Assembly: GCF_023227905.1 (NCBI RefSeq)
Contig: NZ_JALOCF010000030.1
Coordinates: 1-51,321, forward strand
Source of the DNA: Methylobacter sp.
GTDB taxonomy: Bacteria; Pseudomonadota; Gammaproteobacteria; Methylococcales; Methylomonadaceae
Length of the DNA stretch: 51,321 nt
Direction of reading: 5' to 3'
Positions 25,409 to 33,412 of the stretch are shown piece by piece. The stretch's first letter is position 1, and every line of letters begins with the position of its first letter. A program made the position numbers and the translations under genes. Under the pieces are notes generated by a model, which saw only the letters and a program-made list of their open reading frames with translations, did not search any database and was not told where the DNA came from.

Positions 25409-28114
25409 TGTCTTATCCTTTTTTGCTCGGGGACGGCGGCGGATGACTTTTCTCAGTTCAAGGACAATCAGCGGTATAAATCCAACCCCGATCCACGCCA
25501 CGCACTGATTTAGCGTAACCGGTTCGATCTGGAACAGCGTTTGCAGCATTGGAACATGGTGTATCGCCAACTGCAAGGCGAAGCTCACTGCCACAATCAG
25601 AAACAATCGCATGTTGGAAAACAGGCCTATCTGCCAAATGGTGCGCTGTTCGCTACGTGCGCTGAAGGAGCGCAGCAACTCGTCGATCACCAGGGCGGTA
25701 AAGGCAGCATCGCGGGCTTGCTCAAGGCTGTTGTTGATGTAGAGTTCATAGGCAAACACGCCGAGAGTGACGCTGGCGGTCAGCAAGCCGGTGAATAGAG
25801 TTAGCTTAAGAAAATCCCGGTTGAACAGCGCCTCTTGGGAACGTCGCGGCGGGCGATTCAACACGCCGGGGTCAATCGGATCAGTCGCCAGAGCCAGCGC
25901 CGGCAAGCCGTCTGTCACCAGGTTGATCCATAGAAGATGCAGCGGCAGTAGCGGCAGCGGCCAGCCCAGAAGAACCGCGCTCAGCATCACGATCAATTCG
26001 CCGGTATTGCCGCTCAACAAATAGGCCAAGGTTTTGGCGATATTGTCATAAATACCCCGTCCTTCTTCTACGGCAGCGACAATGGAGGCAAAATTGTCAT
26101 CGGTGATGATGATGTCGGCAGCCTCCTTGGTCACCTCGGTGCCGGTAATGCCCATGGCGATACCGATGGACGCCTCCTTGATCGCAGGCGCATCGTTAAC
26201 CCCGTCCCCGGTCATCGCCACGACTGCGTCCTGCGCCTTCCAGGCGCGGACAATGCGGAGCTTGTGCTCGGCGGTAACCCGTGCATAAACCGAAACCCGT
26301 GATACACGTTCCTTCAGCGCTTCGTCGTCCAGGCGGTCAAGCTCGGCTCCTACGAGAACTTCGTCGCCCTTGCCCAGAATGCCCAATTCATGGCCTATGG
26401 CCCGTGCGGTATCGGGATGATCGCCGGTGATCATCACGGTTTTGATGCCTGCCCGTTTGCATTTGACCACGGCCTCCTTCGCCTCGCCCCGGGGTGGATC
26501 CTGTAAGCCTATGAGTCCTAACAAGATAAGTCCCTGCTCGATCTCCATATCGTTTACAGTCACGCCTTCTTCGAAACTGAAGCCGTCCAGGGGGCGCTCG
26601 GCGACGGCAAGCACGCGCAGGGCATCGTGCGCCAGTAACGTGTTAGCATCGAGTAGCCGGGTGCGGTCGCTTTCAGTCAGTTCCCTGACTCCCTGGTCGG
26701 TACGAATCAGGGTGCAACGGCTGAGAATAACTTCTGGCGCACCCTTGACGAATGCCCAGGGATGATTCTCCTGACTACGGATAACGGTCATGCGTTTGCG
26801 GTCGGAATCGAAAGGCACAGCAGCCAGTCGCGGCATTTCAGTCTCGATGGCTGCGCGGATAATACCGCCTTTGGCAGCGGCCACCAGTAACGCCCCTTCA
26901 GTAGGATCGCCCACTACTACAGGCCGGTCATCTATTAGAGTCAGTTCGGCATCGTTGCAGGCAGCCGATGCGTGCAACAAGGCAAAAAGTTCGGGGCTTT
27001 TTGACGGCAAGCTTTCCACGTTGCCGGAAAAGAATGCACCTTCGGTTGAGTAACCTTCGCCGGTAACGCGATACAAGCGTTCCGAGGTAATCAACTTGCG
27101 GGCCGTCATTTCACCCATCGTCAGCGTGCCGGTCTTGTCCGTACAGATAACCTGAACACGGCCTAGCGTTTCAACCGAGGCCATGTGCCGCACCAAGGCA
27201 TGACGCCGCACCATGCGCTGCACACCCAAAGCGAGAGCGACCGTCACCACCGCCGGCAGCCCCTCGGGAATGGCGGCGACCGCAAGACTCACCGAACTCA
27301 AGAACAGCTCAAACGGCGTCATTCCGCGCAGTAATCCGAGACTGAAAATCAGCGCAACTATGCCGAAACAGGCCCACAACAGCAGGCGCGCTACCCGGTC
27401 AAGTTGGCGTTGCAGCGGGGTTTCTCCGCTTTCGGCGGTCTCCAGAAGTGTGGCAATATGGCCGAGTTCCGTCTCCATCCCGGTATTAACCACCAAAGCG
27501 CGGCCGGTTCCACCCGTTACGCTGGTGCCGAGGAAGACCATGTTTTTCCGCTCCGCCAGTGGCGTTTCCGTAGGCAAGCCGTCGGTGAACTTACCTACGG
27601 CTTGCGATTCGCCGGTGAGCGGCGCTTCATTGATGCGAAGAACTGATGTCCGGATCAGGCGAGCGTCCGCAGCGACCAGATCCCCGCCTTCCAGCAGCAG
27701 GATATCGCCAGGAACGATTTCAGTTGCGGCGACCACCACGCTATGGCCGCCACGCACCACGCGGCAATGGGGAGCTGTCAGACGGGCCAGCGCTGCTGCT
27801 GCCTTTTCGGCACGATACTCCTGAATAAAACCAATCACCGCGTTCAGGATTACGATAGCAATGATGGCGATACCGTCTACAGTTTCGCCCAGTGCTGCGG
27901 AAACTGCCGCCGCGCCAATCAGCACCCAAATAACGAGACTTTTAAACTGGCTTACAAAAATAATAAGAGCCGAGACGCGCTTGCCCTTGCGTAGTTTATT
28001 TTGCCCATACCGGGCAAGCCTGACAGTCACTTCCTTATCGGCAAGTCCCTGCTCCACATCGGTAGCAAGACGGCTTGCGGCTTCGGTAACCGATAACTTG
28101 TGCCATGCGTTCAT
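23156..28114 (-). CDS. fused tandem P-type ATPases: Ca-type (PII) plus copper-type (P1B)
   Basis: One frame of 1652 aa. Residues 1-902 are a complete type II cation ATPase. It has AAIPEGLPAV in M4 (about 281), CTDKTGTLT with the phosphorylated Asp 326, SGNTGEL in M5 and NLVTDGLPA in M6, which are the calcium-site residues of SERCA/PMR1-type pumps. Residues 903-1652 are a complete copper pump. It has two heavy-metal-binding modules (YTCPMHPEV...CPKCGM, YVCPMHPEI...CPICGM), the CPC motif in ACPCALG (about 1297) and a second DKTGT (about 1341). The junction RAKKDKTM has its own ribosome site and an A-run, so the two were separate genes. One more A would restore a stop at once. The protein may be a true fusion, a slippage product or a sequencing error. 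Confidence 0.85.
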   Translation of the reverse strand: MNAWHKLSVTEAASRLATDVEQGLADKEVTVRLARYGQNKLRKGKRVSALIIFVSQFKSLVIWVLIGAAAVSAALGETVDGIAIIAIVILNAVIGFIQEYRAEKAAAALARLTAPHCRVVRGGHSVVVAATEIVPGDILLLEGGDLVAADARLIRTSVLRINEAPLTGESQAVGKFTDGLPTETPLAERKNMVFLGTSVTGGTGRALVVNTGMETELGHIATLLETAESGETPLQRQLDRVARLLLWACFGIVALIFSLGLLRGMTPFELFLSSVSLAVAAIPEGLPAVVTVALALGVQRMVRRHALVRHMASVETLGRVQVICTDKTGTLTMGEMTARKLITSERLYRVTGEGYSTEGAFFSGNVESLPSKSPELFALLHASAACNDAELTLIDDRPVVVGDPTEGALLVAAAKGGIIRAAIETEMPRLAAVPFDSDRKRMTVIRSQENHPWAFVKGAPEVILSRCTLIRTDQGVRELTESDRTRLLDANTLLAHDALRVLAVAERPLDGFSFEEGVTVNDMEIEQGLILLGLIGLQDPPRGEAKEAVVKCKRAGIKTVMITGDHPDTARAIGHELGILGKGDEVLVGAELDRLDDEALKERVSRVSVYARVTAEHKLRIVRAWKAQDAVVAMTGDGVNDAPAIKEASIGIAMGITGTEVTKEAADIIITDDNFASIVAAVEEGRGIYDNIAKTLAYLLSGNTGELIVMLSAVLLGWPLPLLPLHLLWINLVTDGLPALALATDPIDPGVLNRPPRRSQEALFNRDFLKLTLFTGLLTASVTLGVFAYELYINNSLEQARDAAFTALVIDELLRSFSARSEQRTIWQIGLFSNMRLFLIVAVSFALQLAIHHVPMLQTLFQIEPVTLNQCVAWIGVGFIPLIVLELRKVIRRRPRAKKDKTMTKYAHKKTYTCPMHPEVRLENPGNCPKCGMTLETMEPVESKVFESHAEYVCPMHPEIIRNEPGNCPICGMALEPRTTEVEAEDHELKDMSRRFWMSAALTLPLFMLAMGHDLYPTAIPDFLDARRLQWLQLALATPVVLWGGWTFFVRGWASLINRSLNMFTLIALGISVAWGYSVTAAFAPGIFPPTMRTPDGMVAVYFEAAAVITALVLLGQVLELQARSRTNQAIKMLLELAPKTARRVTGDGKEEDIPLEQVQPGDQLRIRPGEKIPVDGVVQQGYSSVDESMVTGEPIPVEKNVGDRLIGATVNSTGSLLMRAEKVGGETLLARIVRMVSEAQRSRAPIQKLADLVAAWFVPAVVIIAIITLIVWWQWGPEPRLAHAIVNAVAVLIIACPCALGLATPMSIMVGTGKGAQLGVLIKNAEALEIMEKIDTLVIDKTGTLTEGKPRLMSVIASKDFSEEDVLSLGASLERASEHPLAAAIVKGAEEKGIKLTAGEQFESVTGKGVCGRISGRRVALGNAQLMVAQNIDTAPLQKQADELRLEGQTVMFVAVDGKLGGFISVTDPIKSSTSEALKALHEAGIKVVMLTGDNKTTANAVAKKLGIDRVEAEVLPDQKTEIVKQLQAEGHIVAMAGDGINDAPALAQAHVGIAMGTGTDVAMESAGVTLVKGDLRGIARARLLSQATMSNIRQNLFFAFIYNALGVPIAAGVLYPFFGILLSPMIAAAAMSFSSVSVIMNALRLRRLSL
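25402..25427 (-). other. junction of the two ATPases: slippery A-run, ribosome site and restart ATG
   Basis: On the minus strand the bases are GCAAAAAAGGATAAGACAATG. Read in frame they join the two pumps. The heptamer A AAA AAG is the strongest known bacterial -1 slippery motif (as in dnaX); slipping back one base gives GGA TAA, a stop. The same GGATAA supplies the Shine-Dalgarno for the ATG that opens the copper pump. Confidence 0.7.
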
Positions 28115-28139
28115 AGTGGTGTTCCTCCTTCCATTAACA

Positions 28140-28544
28140 TTAACAATGAAAACTAAATAACCTGAACGGATGGTAACATTCCCATCCCCTGGCTTGTGTG
28201 AAGCATTGCATCCGGCGATGCATATTTGCCATACTCAAGCCCGCCTCGGCGGCTTTTTCATAGGCGTTAATCAGCGTCTGGCAATGGTCTTTAAAACTTT
28301 GCTCATGTCTACCGTAGAAATGGCTTTTTGACTCGTATTGGCTAAGAAGTTTCTTGTGTTCCTCAACCTTAAGCTGCATTTCTTTGGCCGCTTCTTCATA
28401 GCGTTTCGCCAACGTATCATGATCGGCTTAGGTTTTCGCATTTTGTACGGCCAAGCTCATATCCATCGGATGCGGGTTCATCTCGCTACATGCGGACAGT
28501 AAACCAACAACCAAAAGCAGGGTAATCAGTAATTGTGTTTTCAT
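28140..28544 (-). pseudogene. small lipoprotein of the metal island, broken copy
   Basis: The start (ATG at 28544, GGAG before it) gives a lipoprotein signal with lipobox LLSAC, then EMNPHPMDM. After NAKT a TAA (28428-28430) stands where the intact copy at 50999-51321 has AAA. Beyond it the frame continues (ADHDTLAKRYEEAAKEMQLK and a charged helix), and the original stop is also lost (CAA for TAA), so the tail runs on. Function unknown; in the intact form a small helical lipoprotein. It sits between the P-type ATPase and DUF2934 genes. Confidence 0.85.
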
Positions 28545-28722
28545 GGATTTTCTCCAAAGTAATTCAATAGTTAAAATGACATTGTTTTTCAGATTGTTAA
28601 TGTATCGTTCAGTTGGTAATGACATCGTTCATCCTCTTTAAAAAATAGGAGGAAACGGGGTAGGCTGAAAACTTTTACATGGTGGGGCTGGACGCTTACC
28701 ATTTTAAAACATTGAGATGCCC

Positions 28723-29247
28723 CTATTTATGACACCATACTGCGATCAGTTTTCGGCACTCAACTCTCCATTCACAGCCCTCACCGCCACAAAGCATACG
28801 GGTTTCAGATCGGAAACAAGGACGATGCTGACTAATATTTTGAATGGCTTGTATGAGTTCGATCTCCAATCTCATACGTTCCGGGTTTTGAACACCAATA
28901 GATTTTGCTAATTGTTGCAGGCCTGAAATTGTCATTCCCCCGTTTTCTTCGGACATTGAAAGATAGTGTGTTACCAGCATCGCTGAATAGTCTTTTTCGG
29001 CCTCTAGCCAATCATCCAATTCTTTGCCGGGTTCAAATCCCCTGGCTTGCGCTCTGTAATAAGCCGCTACTGAAATCCACTGATGGCGAGGTGTACTTTC
29101 TCCCAAGAGCTGTTCTGTTGGTGAAGTTGGCTGTCCTTGTGAATGGTTGTCCACTTTCGCTATGGGCGCGTTATTGCCTTTTGGGTTAGTTGAATTTTCT
29201 TGATTATTTGGATTCAAGATTTTGTTGAATTCAGAATTATCGCTCAT
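28723..29247 (-). CDS. DUF2934-containing protein with Cys-rich tail
   Basis: 174 aa. The middle (HQWISVAAYYRAQARGFEPG then DDWLEAEKDY) is the DUF2934 signature, of unknown function. The N-terminal 50 residues are Asn/Gln-rich, probably disordered. The C-terminus has five Cys and a His in 30 residues (RPCFRS, MLCGGEGCEW, VECRK, VWCHK), a possible metal site. GAGGG lies before the ATG. It lies downstream of copB on the same strand, so it is probably part of the copper operon. Confidence 0.8.
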   Translation of the reverse strand: MSDNSEFNKILNPNNQENSTNPKGNNAPIAKVDNHSQGQPTSPTEQLLGESTPRHQWISVAAYYRAQARGFEPGKELDDWLEAEKDYSAMLVTHYLSMSEENGGMTISGLQQLAKSIGVQNPERMRLEIELIQAIQNISQHRPCFRSETRMLCGGEGCEWRVECRKLIAVWCHK

Positions 29248-29304
29248 TTTATTACCCTCTTTAACTTTTACGCATCGCCAAACGTATGGAGAAACGTCGA
29301 AGGC

Positions 29305-30504
29305 TCAGAACCAGAGACGCACCCCGGCAACGAGCCGCGCTTCCTCGGCATCTTTACCGGCAGCTCGTATATTATTTGCCGCCGAGCCAAATCGACTGGC
29401 CCATTCAATGCCAACATAGGGGGCAAATTCCCGTCGAACCTCGTAACGCAAGCGCAGACCCGCTTCAATATTGGACAAGCCGCTACTCACGTCTCGCGTG
29501 TCGTCTCGCTGGCTATAAAAATTCATCTCAATACGTGGTTGCAAGATGAGCTTTTGCGTCAGCAATAAGTCGTATTCTGTTTCAAGACGAAATGCGGTGC
29601 GCCCTTGCTCGTTGGCATAAGCAGTCGCTTCCACATACAGCCAGTAAGGCAATAGCCCCTGGATACCGAAGGCGAGCCAGCCGCGATCCGTGCCCTTGCC
29701 GGTGTCGTAACGTACACCCAATTGCGTGTCCAAATAAGCGGTAATCGCATGCGCCCAAAGCAACTCGTTGCGTGCGTCTTTAAACTTGCCGCTCTCAATC
29801 TCGCCTTCGGCTCTGATGAGTGCACGATTATAAGTCTGCCCATACCAGGCCTGCCAGTCATAGGTCATGGCGGTGTTGCCGCGAGTAGTTACACTTTCAA
29901 GCCGATCGGCCAACAGAGAGCCAAAGTTATCTTCGTCGCCCATCTTTGGCCGTGGAATCGGGCCGAAGTCGTAGCCATCCGAATAGGCGTGCGGATCGCG
30001 GGCGTCGGCTGGGGCCGAGCCGCCCTGCATGGACATGGATTCGCCGCCGCCATGATTCATGCTGCTCATGTCACCGGCTTTCCCGGAAGTTGCGCCACCA
30101 TGGTCCATGTCATGTCCTGAACCCTCCCCCGTGCCGGACTTATCACCTTGTTCCATGCCCGGCATGGCATCGTGATTCATCCCACTATGATCCATGCCCG
30201 GCATCGCATCGTGATTCATCCCGCTGTGATTCATGCCCGGCATGGAACCGTGATTCATCTTGCCGTGATCCATGTCCTGGGTAGCCTCTATCTGCTCGGA
30301 TGCTTTTGCCGCAGCCGGCTTTGATTCTGTCCCAGCCTTTATATTACGCCGTTTCCGCTCCGACTGCGCGGAACGATTGGCGTGGTGGTCGGCGTGCATG
30401 GGGTTCGTTCGCACTTTTTCCACGGTCGTTAGGTCTTGCGCCCAGACGGAAGACAGTTTGAGAACCATCAAGGCGGCGATCAAATTTACTCGACGGTTCA
30501 TCAT
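29305..30504 (-). CDS. copB: copper resistance protein B (outer membrane)
   Basis: A CopB/PcoB-family outer-membrane protein that works with CopA in periplasmic copper resistance. A signal peptide begins at MMNRRVNLIAALM; I choose this start (399 aa) because GGGA lies just upstream, while the frame opens 15 codons earlier, right after copA. Residues about 75-170 are Met/His-rich, with a 13-residue unit of the type MPGMDHSGMNHDA repeated (39-bp DNA repeat, about 30150-30270) that should bind copper. The C-terminal ~215 residues are the beta-barrel domain ending in F (RLVAGVRLWF). Confidence 0.92.
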   Translation of the reverse strand: MMNRRVNLIAALMVLKLSSVWAQDLTTVEKVRTNPMHADHHANRSAQSERKRRNIKAGTESKPAAAKASEQIEATQDMDHGKMNHGSMPGMNHSGMNHDAMPGMDHSGMNHDAMPGMEQGDKSGTGEGSGHDMDHGGATSGKAGDMSSMNHGGGESMSMQGGSAPADARDPHAYSDGYDFGPIPRPKMGDEDNFGSLLADRLESVTTRGNTAMTYDWQAWYGQTYNRALIRAEGEIESGKFKDARNELLWAHAITAYLDTQLGVRYDTGKGTDRGWLAFGIQGLLPYWLYVEATAYANEQGRTAFRLETEYDLLLTQKLILQPRIEMNFYSQRDDTRDVSSGLSNIEAGLRLRYEVRREFAPYVGIEWASRFGSAANNIRAAGKDAEEARLVAGVRLWF

Positions 30505-30551
30505 CTTTCCCTGCTCCACTTTTCGATTACTGCTGTTTGATTTCGCCATAC

Positions 30552-32297
30552 TCAGGCCACAACCACTTCACGCATCATGCCCGCATGCATGTGCAGGAAC
30601 AGGTGGCAATGCCACGCCCAACGGCCCAAGCCGTCGGGCGTGACGAGGAAAGTGACACGCTGCGCCGGCTGCACAATAATGGTGTGCTTGCGTACCTGGA
30701 AGCGTCCGTCCGGGCTTTCCAGCTCGCTCCACATGCCATGCAGGTGCATGGGATGGGTCATCATCGTGTCATTGACCAGAATCACGCGCAGCCGCTCACC
30801 ATAGCGAAAATGCACCGGTGTGGATTTGCCGAACTCAAGGCCATCAAGTGACCAGCTGTAACGCTCCATGTTGCCGGTGACATGAAGCTCAATTTCCCGA
30901 ACCGGTTTTCTAGTATCCAGCGGCCCTCCGATGGTGTGCAGATCGGCATAGGTAAGCACCCGGCGGCCATTGTTGCGCAGGCCGATACCGGGATCATCCA
31001 GATTGGTGCGCGGCGTGTCCACACGCATGTCTACGCCGGCGCCATATTCGGTACTGGCGTGGCGCACGCGCACCTGTCCGCCGCCCATGCCGTGGGCGCT
31101 GTGATCCATAGCCATACCGCCATGATTCATCCCCTCCATTTCACCACTGCCCATGTCGCCCATCATATCCTCCATGGTCAGCGGTTCGGGTTTATCCGGA
31201 GAAGGCACCGCCGCCGTCATGCCGGCACGCGTTGCCAGCGTGCCGCGGGCATAGCCGGTACGGTCCATCGACTGGGCAAAGATGGTATAAGCCCCTTCTT
31301 CTGGGGTAACGATGACATCGTAGGTCTCGGCTGGTCCGATGCGGAATTCGTCCACCGTGACCGGCTCGACGTTCTGTGCGTCGGCCTGGACCACTGTCAT
31401 CTTGAGCCCTGGTATGCGCACATCGAAAAACGTCATCGCGCCTGAGTTGATGAAGCGCAGCCGCACCTTCTCGCCCGGACGGAATAGCCCTGTCCAGTTA
31501 CCGGCCGGGGTGGTTCCGTTCATCAGGTAAGTATAGGTATAGGCAGAAATGTCCGACAGGTCGGTCATATTCATGCGCATCATGTTCCACATACGCCGCT
31601 TTTGGATAGCCGATACAACGCCCTCACCAGCCGCATCATGAAAGAAATCGACGGCCGTCGGCTGGTTGAAGTTGTAGTAGTCGCCTTGTATTTTGAGCTT
31701 CTCGAAAACCCGCATCGGGTCTTCGTCAGTCCAGTCGGACAGCTGCACCACGTAGTCGCGATCGGCGCGGATCGGGTCGGCGCCGACCGGGTCAACGATA
31801 ATCGCGCCGTACAATCCGGTCTGCTCCTGCATGCCGGAATGGGAGTGATACCAGTAGGTACCGGATTGTTGCACCTTGAAGCGATAGGTGAAGGTTTCCC
31901 CCGGCGCAATACCTTTAAAGCTCATACCCGGCACACCATCCATTTGATAGGGCGGGAGGATGCCGTGCCAATGAATCGACGTTTCCTCGGCGAGGCGGTT
32001 GGTGACGCGAAGCGTCACTGTATCCCCTTCTCGCCAGTGCAGTGTCGGCGCAGGAATCGAGCCATTAACGGTGGTTGCCACGCGTTGCGCACCGGTAAAG
32101 TTAACGGGGGTTTCCGCTATCGTAAGGTTAAATTCCGTACCGGTAAGTATCTCGGCGAGCTGTGTTGTTCCCTTGGCTTGAGCCGTTTTGAGCCACGGCG
32201 GCAGCCCTAACAGAATACCGCCAGCGACCAGCCCTTCAATGAAGCGCCGACGGGAAGGATTAGGCAATAGTAGCGAAGGTTTGGAAATATGTTTCAT
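30552..32297 (-). CDS. copA: periplasmic multicopper oxidase CopA
   Basis: A CopA/PcoA-type Cu(I) oxidase, 581 aa, exported by the Tat pathway (RRRFIEGLVAGGILLG near residue 17). All four copper-ligand blocks are present: HWHGILP (about 107), YHSHSGMQEQ (about 149), HPMHLHGMW (about 528) and HCHLFLHMHAGMM (about 564). A Met/His-rich stretch (MEDMMGDMGSGEMEGMNHGG, about 378-410) is typical of CopA and binds extra copper. It is followed by copB, in the order usual for plasmid-borne copper systems. The gene has a higher GC than the host genes at the left. Confidence 0.96.
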   Translation of the reverse strand: MKHISKPSLLLPNPSRRRFIEGLVAGGILLGLPPWLKTAQAKGTTQLAEILTGTEFNLTIAETPVNFTGAQRVATTVNGSIPAPTLHWREGDTVTLRVTNRLAEETSIHWHGILPPYQMDGVPGMSFKGIAPGETFTYRFKVQQSGTYWYHSHSGMQEQTGLYGAIIVDPVGADPIRADRDYVVQLSDWTDEDPMRVFEKLKIQGDYYNFNQPTAVDFFHDAAGEGVVSAIQKRRMWNMMRMNMTDLSDISAYTYTYLMNGTTPAGNWTGLFRPGEKVRLRFINSGAMTFFDVRIPGLKMTVVQADAQNVEPVTVDEFRIGPAETYDVIVTPEEGAYTIFAQSMDRTGYARGTLATRAGMTAAVPSPDKPEPLTMEDMMGDMGSGEMEGMNHGGMAMDHSAHGMGGGQVRVRHASTEYGAGVDMRVDTPRTNLDDPGIGLRNNGRRVLTYADLHTIGGPLDTRKPVREIELHVTGNMERYSWSLDGLEFGKSTPVHFRYGERLRVILVNDTMMTHPMHLHGMWSELESPDGRFQVRKHTIIVQPAQRVTFLVTPDGLGRWAWHCHLFLHMHAGMMREVVVA

Positions 32298-32380
32298 TAT
32301 GATACTTACTCAGACAAGAAATTGTATTCGGCCCAGGTCGCCTGAAGTTGAAATAATAGGGATCTCAGGCTGCCATTACT

Positions 32381-32509
32381 TTAATGGCTATGTCCGCCGC
32401 CGCTGCCGCGAGATGAACGACTGTCATCTTTAGATCTATTGGAATCTGTTGCGCACGCAGAAACAGCGACTAAAAAAAGGGTGATTAATGCAAATTTCAT
32501 ATATTTCAT
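32381..32509 (-). CDS. small His-rich lipoprotein
   Basis: 42 aa starting MKYMKFALITLFLV with lipobox VSAC; the mature part is only ~24 residues, Ser/Arg/Asp-rich and ending GGGHSH. A larger open frame covers this region, but this start has the signal and a GAGAAT ribosome site. It lies between the His-rich protein and copA on the same strand. A role as a small copper-binding periplasmic peptide is an inference from composition and place. Confidence 0.6.
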   Translation of the reverse strand: MKYMKFALITLFLVAVSACATDSNRSKDDSRSSRGSGGGHSH

Positions 32510-32543
32510 AGGATTCTCAGTAATATTATTTAGTATGGATTTC

Positions 32544-32828
32544 TTATTTAGCGTCAGTATGTTCGTGCGCATGACCGTCAGATGGGGCTGGCCCGGAACG
32601 ACTCGCGTTAATTTTCGAGTTGGGTGCCACCCCCTGGGACGCTGTGACTTTGCCAGCCGGCTTGTCGATTTTCTGCACGGGTTCCTTGACTGGCGGGGCT
32701 TCGGCGGCAGTCGGCGCGGGCATCGCGCCGTGACCACCATGAGCGTCGTGGTCTGTAGCGGCGATGCTGTGCGCAGAAAAGACTGTGGCGACGAGGGTGA
32801 CGAGGACGGGGGTAAGCAAACTTTTCAT
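32544..32828 (-). CDS. secreted His-rich small protein of the copper operon
   Basis: 94 aa with a clear signal peptide (MKSLLTPVLVTLVATVFSA). The mature part has His clusters at both ends (DHDAHGGHG; DGHAHEHTDAK) around a Pro/Lys-rich linker. GGAGAAAA lies before the ATG. No enzyme domain. It is placed between the DUF411 protein and copA, so periplasmic copper binding is likely. Confidence 0.7.
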   Translation of the reverse strand: MKSLLTPVLVTLVATVFSAHSIAATDHDAHGGHGAMPAPTAAEAPPVKEPVQKIDKPAGKVTASQGVAPNSKINASRSGPAPSDGHAHEHTDAK

Positions 32829-32863
32829 GGGTTTTCTCCTAGGGTTTAGTGGATTTAGTGGGT

Positions 32864-33313
32864 TTAGTGACTGGCAAAAATGCGGGTGCTGCCGTCCGCC
32901 TGGACGAGCAGAGTTTCATAAGGAACTGGCTTGGCGGTTTCCATGCCCGGCGAACCGGGCGGCATGGAGGGAACGGCCAAGCCGAGAGCATTGGGTTTTT
33001 CCTTGAGCAGGCGCTGGATGTCGGCGGCAGGAACATGGCCTTCAATGATGTAGTCGCCGACCTGGGCGGTATGGCAGGAACCCAGGCGATCTGGCATGCC
33101 CAGTTTTTTCCGCGCTGCCGGGACATCGTTCACTTCGCGGGTGCTTACCTGAAAACCGTTCTGTTGTAGGTGCTCAATCCATTTTCCGCAGCAACCGCAA
33201 TGGGGATTTTTGAACACTTCCACCTGCGTCGCGGCTTGCGCCCAGGCGCTACCGGTGCTGACGAGAAAGACTAACAATAAGGAACGAAGATGTGGTTTCA
33301 GATCTGATTTCAT
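32864..33313 (-). CDS. DUF411 metal-binding protein
   Basis: 149 aa with a signal peptide (LLLVFLVSTGSAWAQA). It belongs to the DUF411 family, common in copper and silver resistance clusters: VFKNPHCGCCGKWIEHL (thioredoxin-like CGCC site) and LGSCHTAQVGDYIIEGHVPA. Probably a periplasmic copper carrier or thiol protein. It is the first gene of the copA operon, 70 bp downstream of the 16-bp CopR-type box at 33383. Confidence 0.92.
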   Translation of the reverse strand: MKSDLKPHLRSLLLVFLVSTGSAWAQAATQVEVFKNPHCGCCGKWIEHLQQNGFQVSTREVNDVPAARKKLGMPDRLGSCHTAQVGDYIIEGHVPAADIQRLLKEKPNALGLAVPSMPPGSPGMETAKPVPYETLLVQADGSTRIFASH

Positions 33314-33382
33314 GACTGTTTCCGGGTTGATTTGAGTGCGGCCAGTTTAAACAGCTGTTCCTTACGGGAGGCTGACCAAGAC

Positions 33383-33398
33383 ATTACATTTACGTAAT
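33383..33398. promoter_or_regulatory. CopR-type box 2, before the DUF411-copA operon
   Basis: ATTACATTTACGTAAT, identical to the box at 34124-34139. It lies about 40 bp upstream of a possible -10 (TTAAAC at about 33347) for the minus-strand DUF411-copA-copB operon. The identity of two 16-bp sites in front of copper genes beside copRS strongly suggests response-regulator binding. Confidence 0.8.
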
Positions 33399-33412
33399 TT
33401 TTCTGGGCTTAC

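Noticed and set aside
30150..30270. Short tandem repeats considered as a CRISPR array
   Set aside because: The 39-bp units encode the Met/His repeat of CopB in frame and have no unique spacers.
32510..32740. Longer minus-strand frame upstream of the small lipoprotein
   Set aside because: It overlaps the His-rich protein in another frame; the lipoprotein signal begins at the ATG at 32509.
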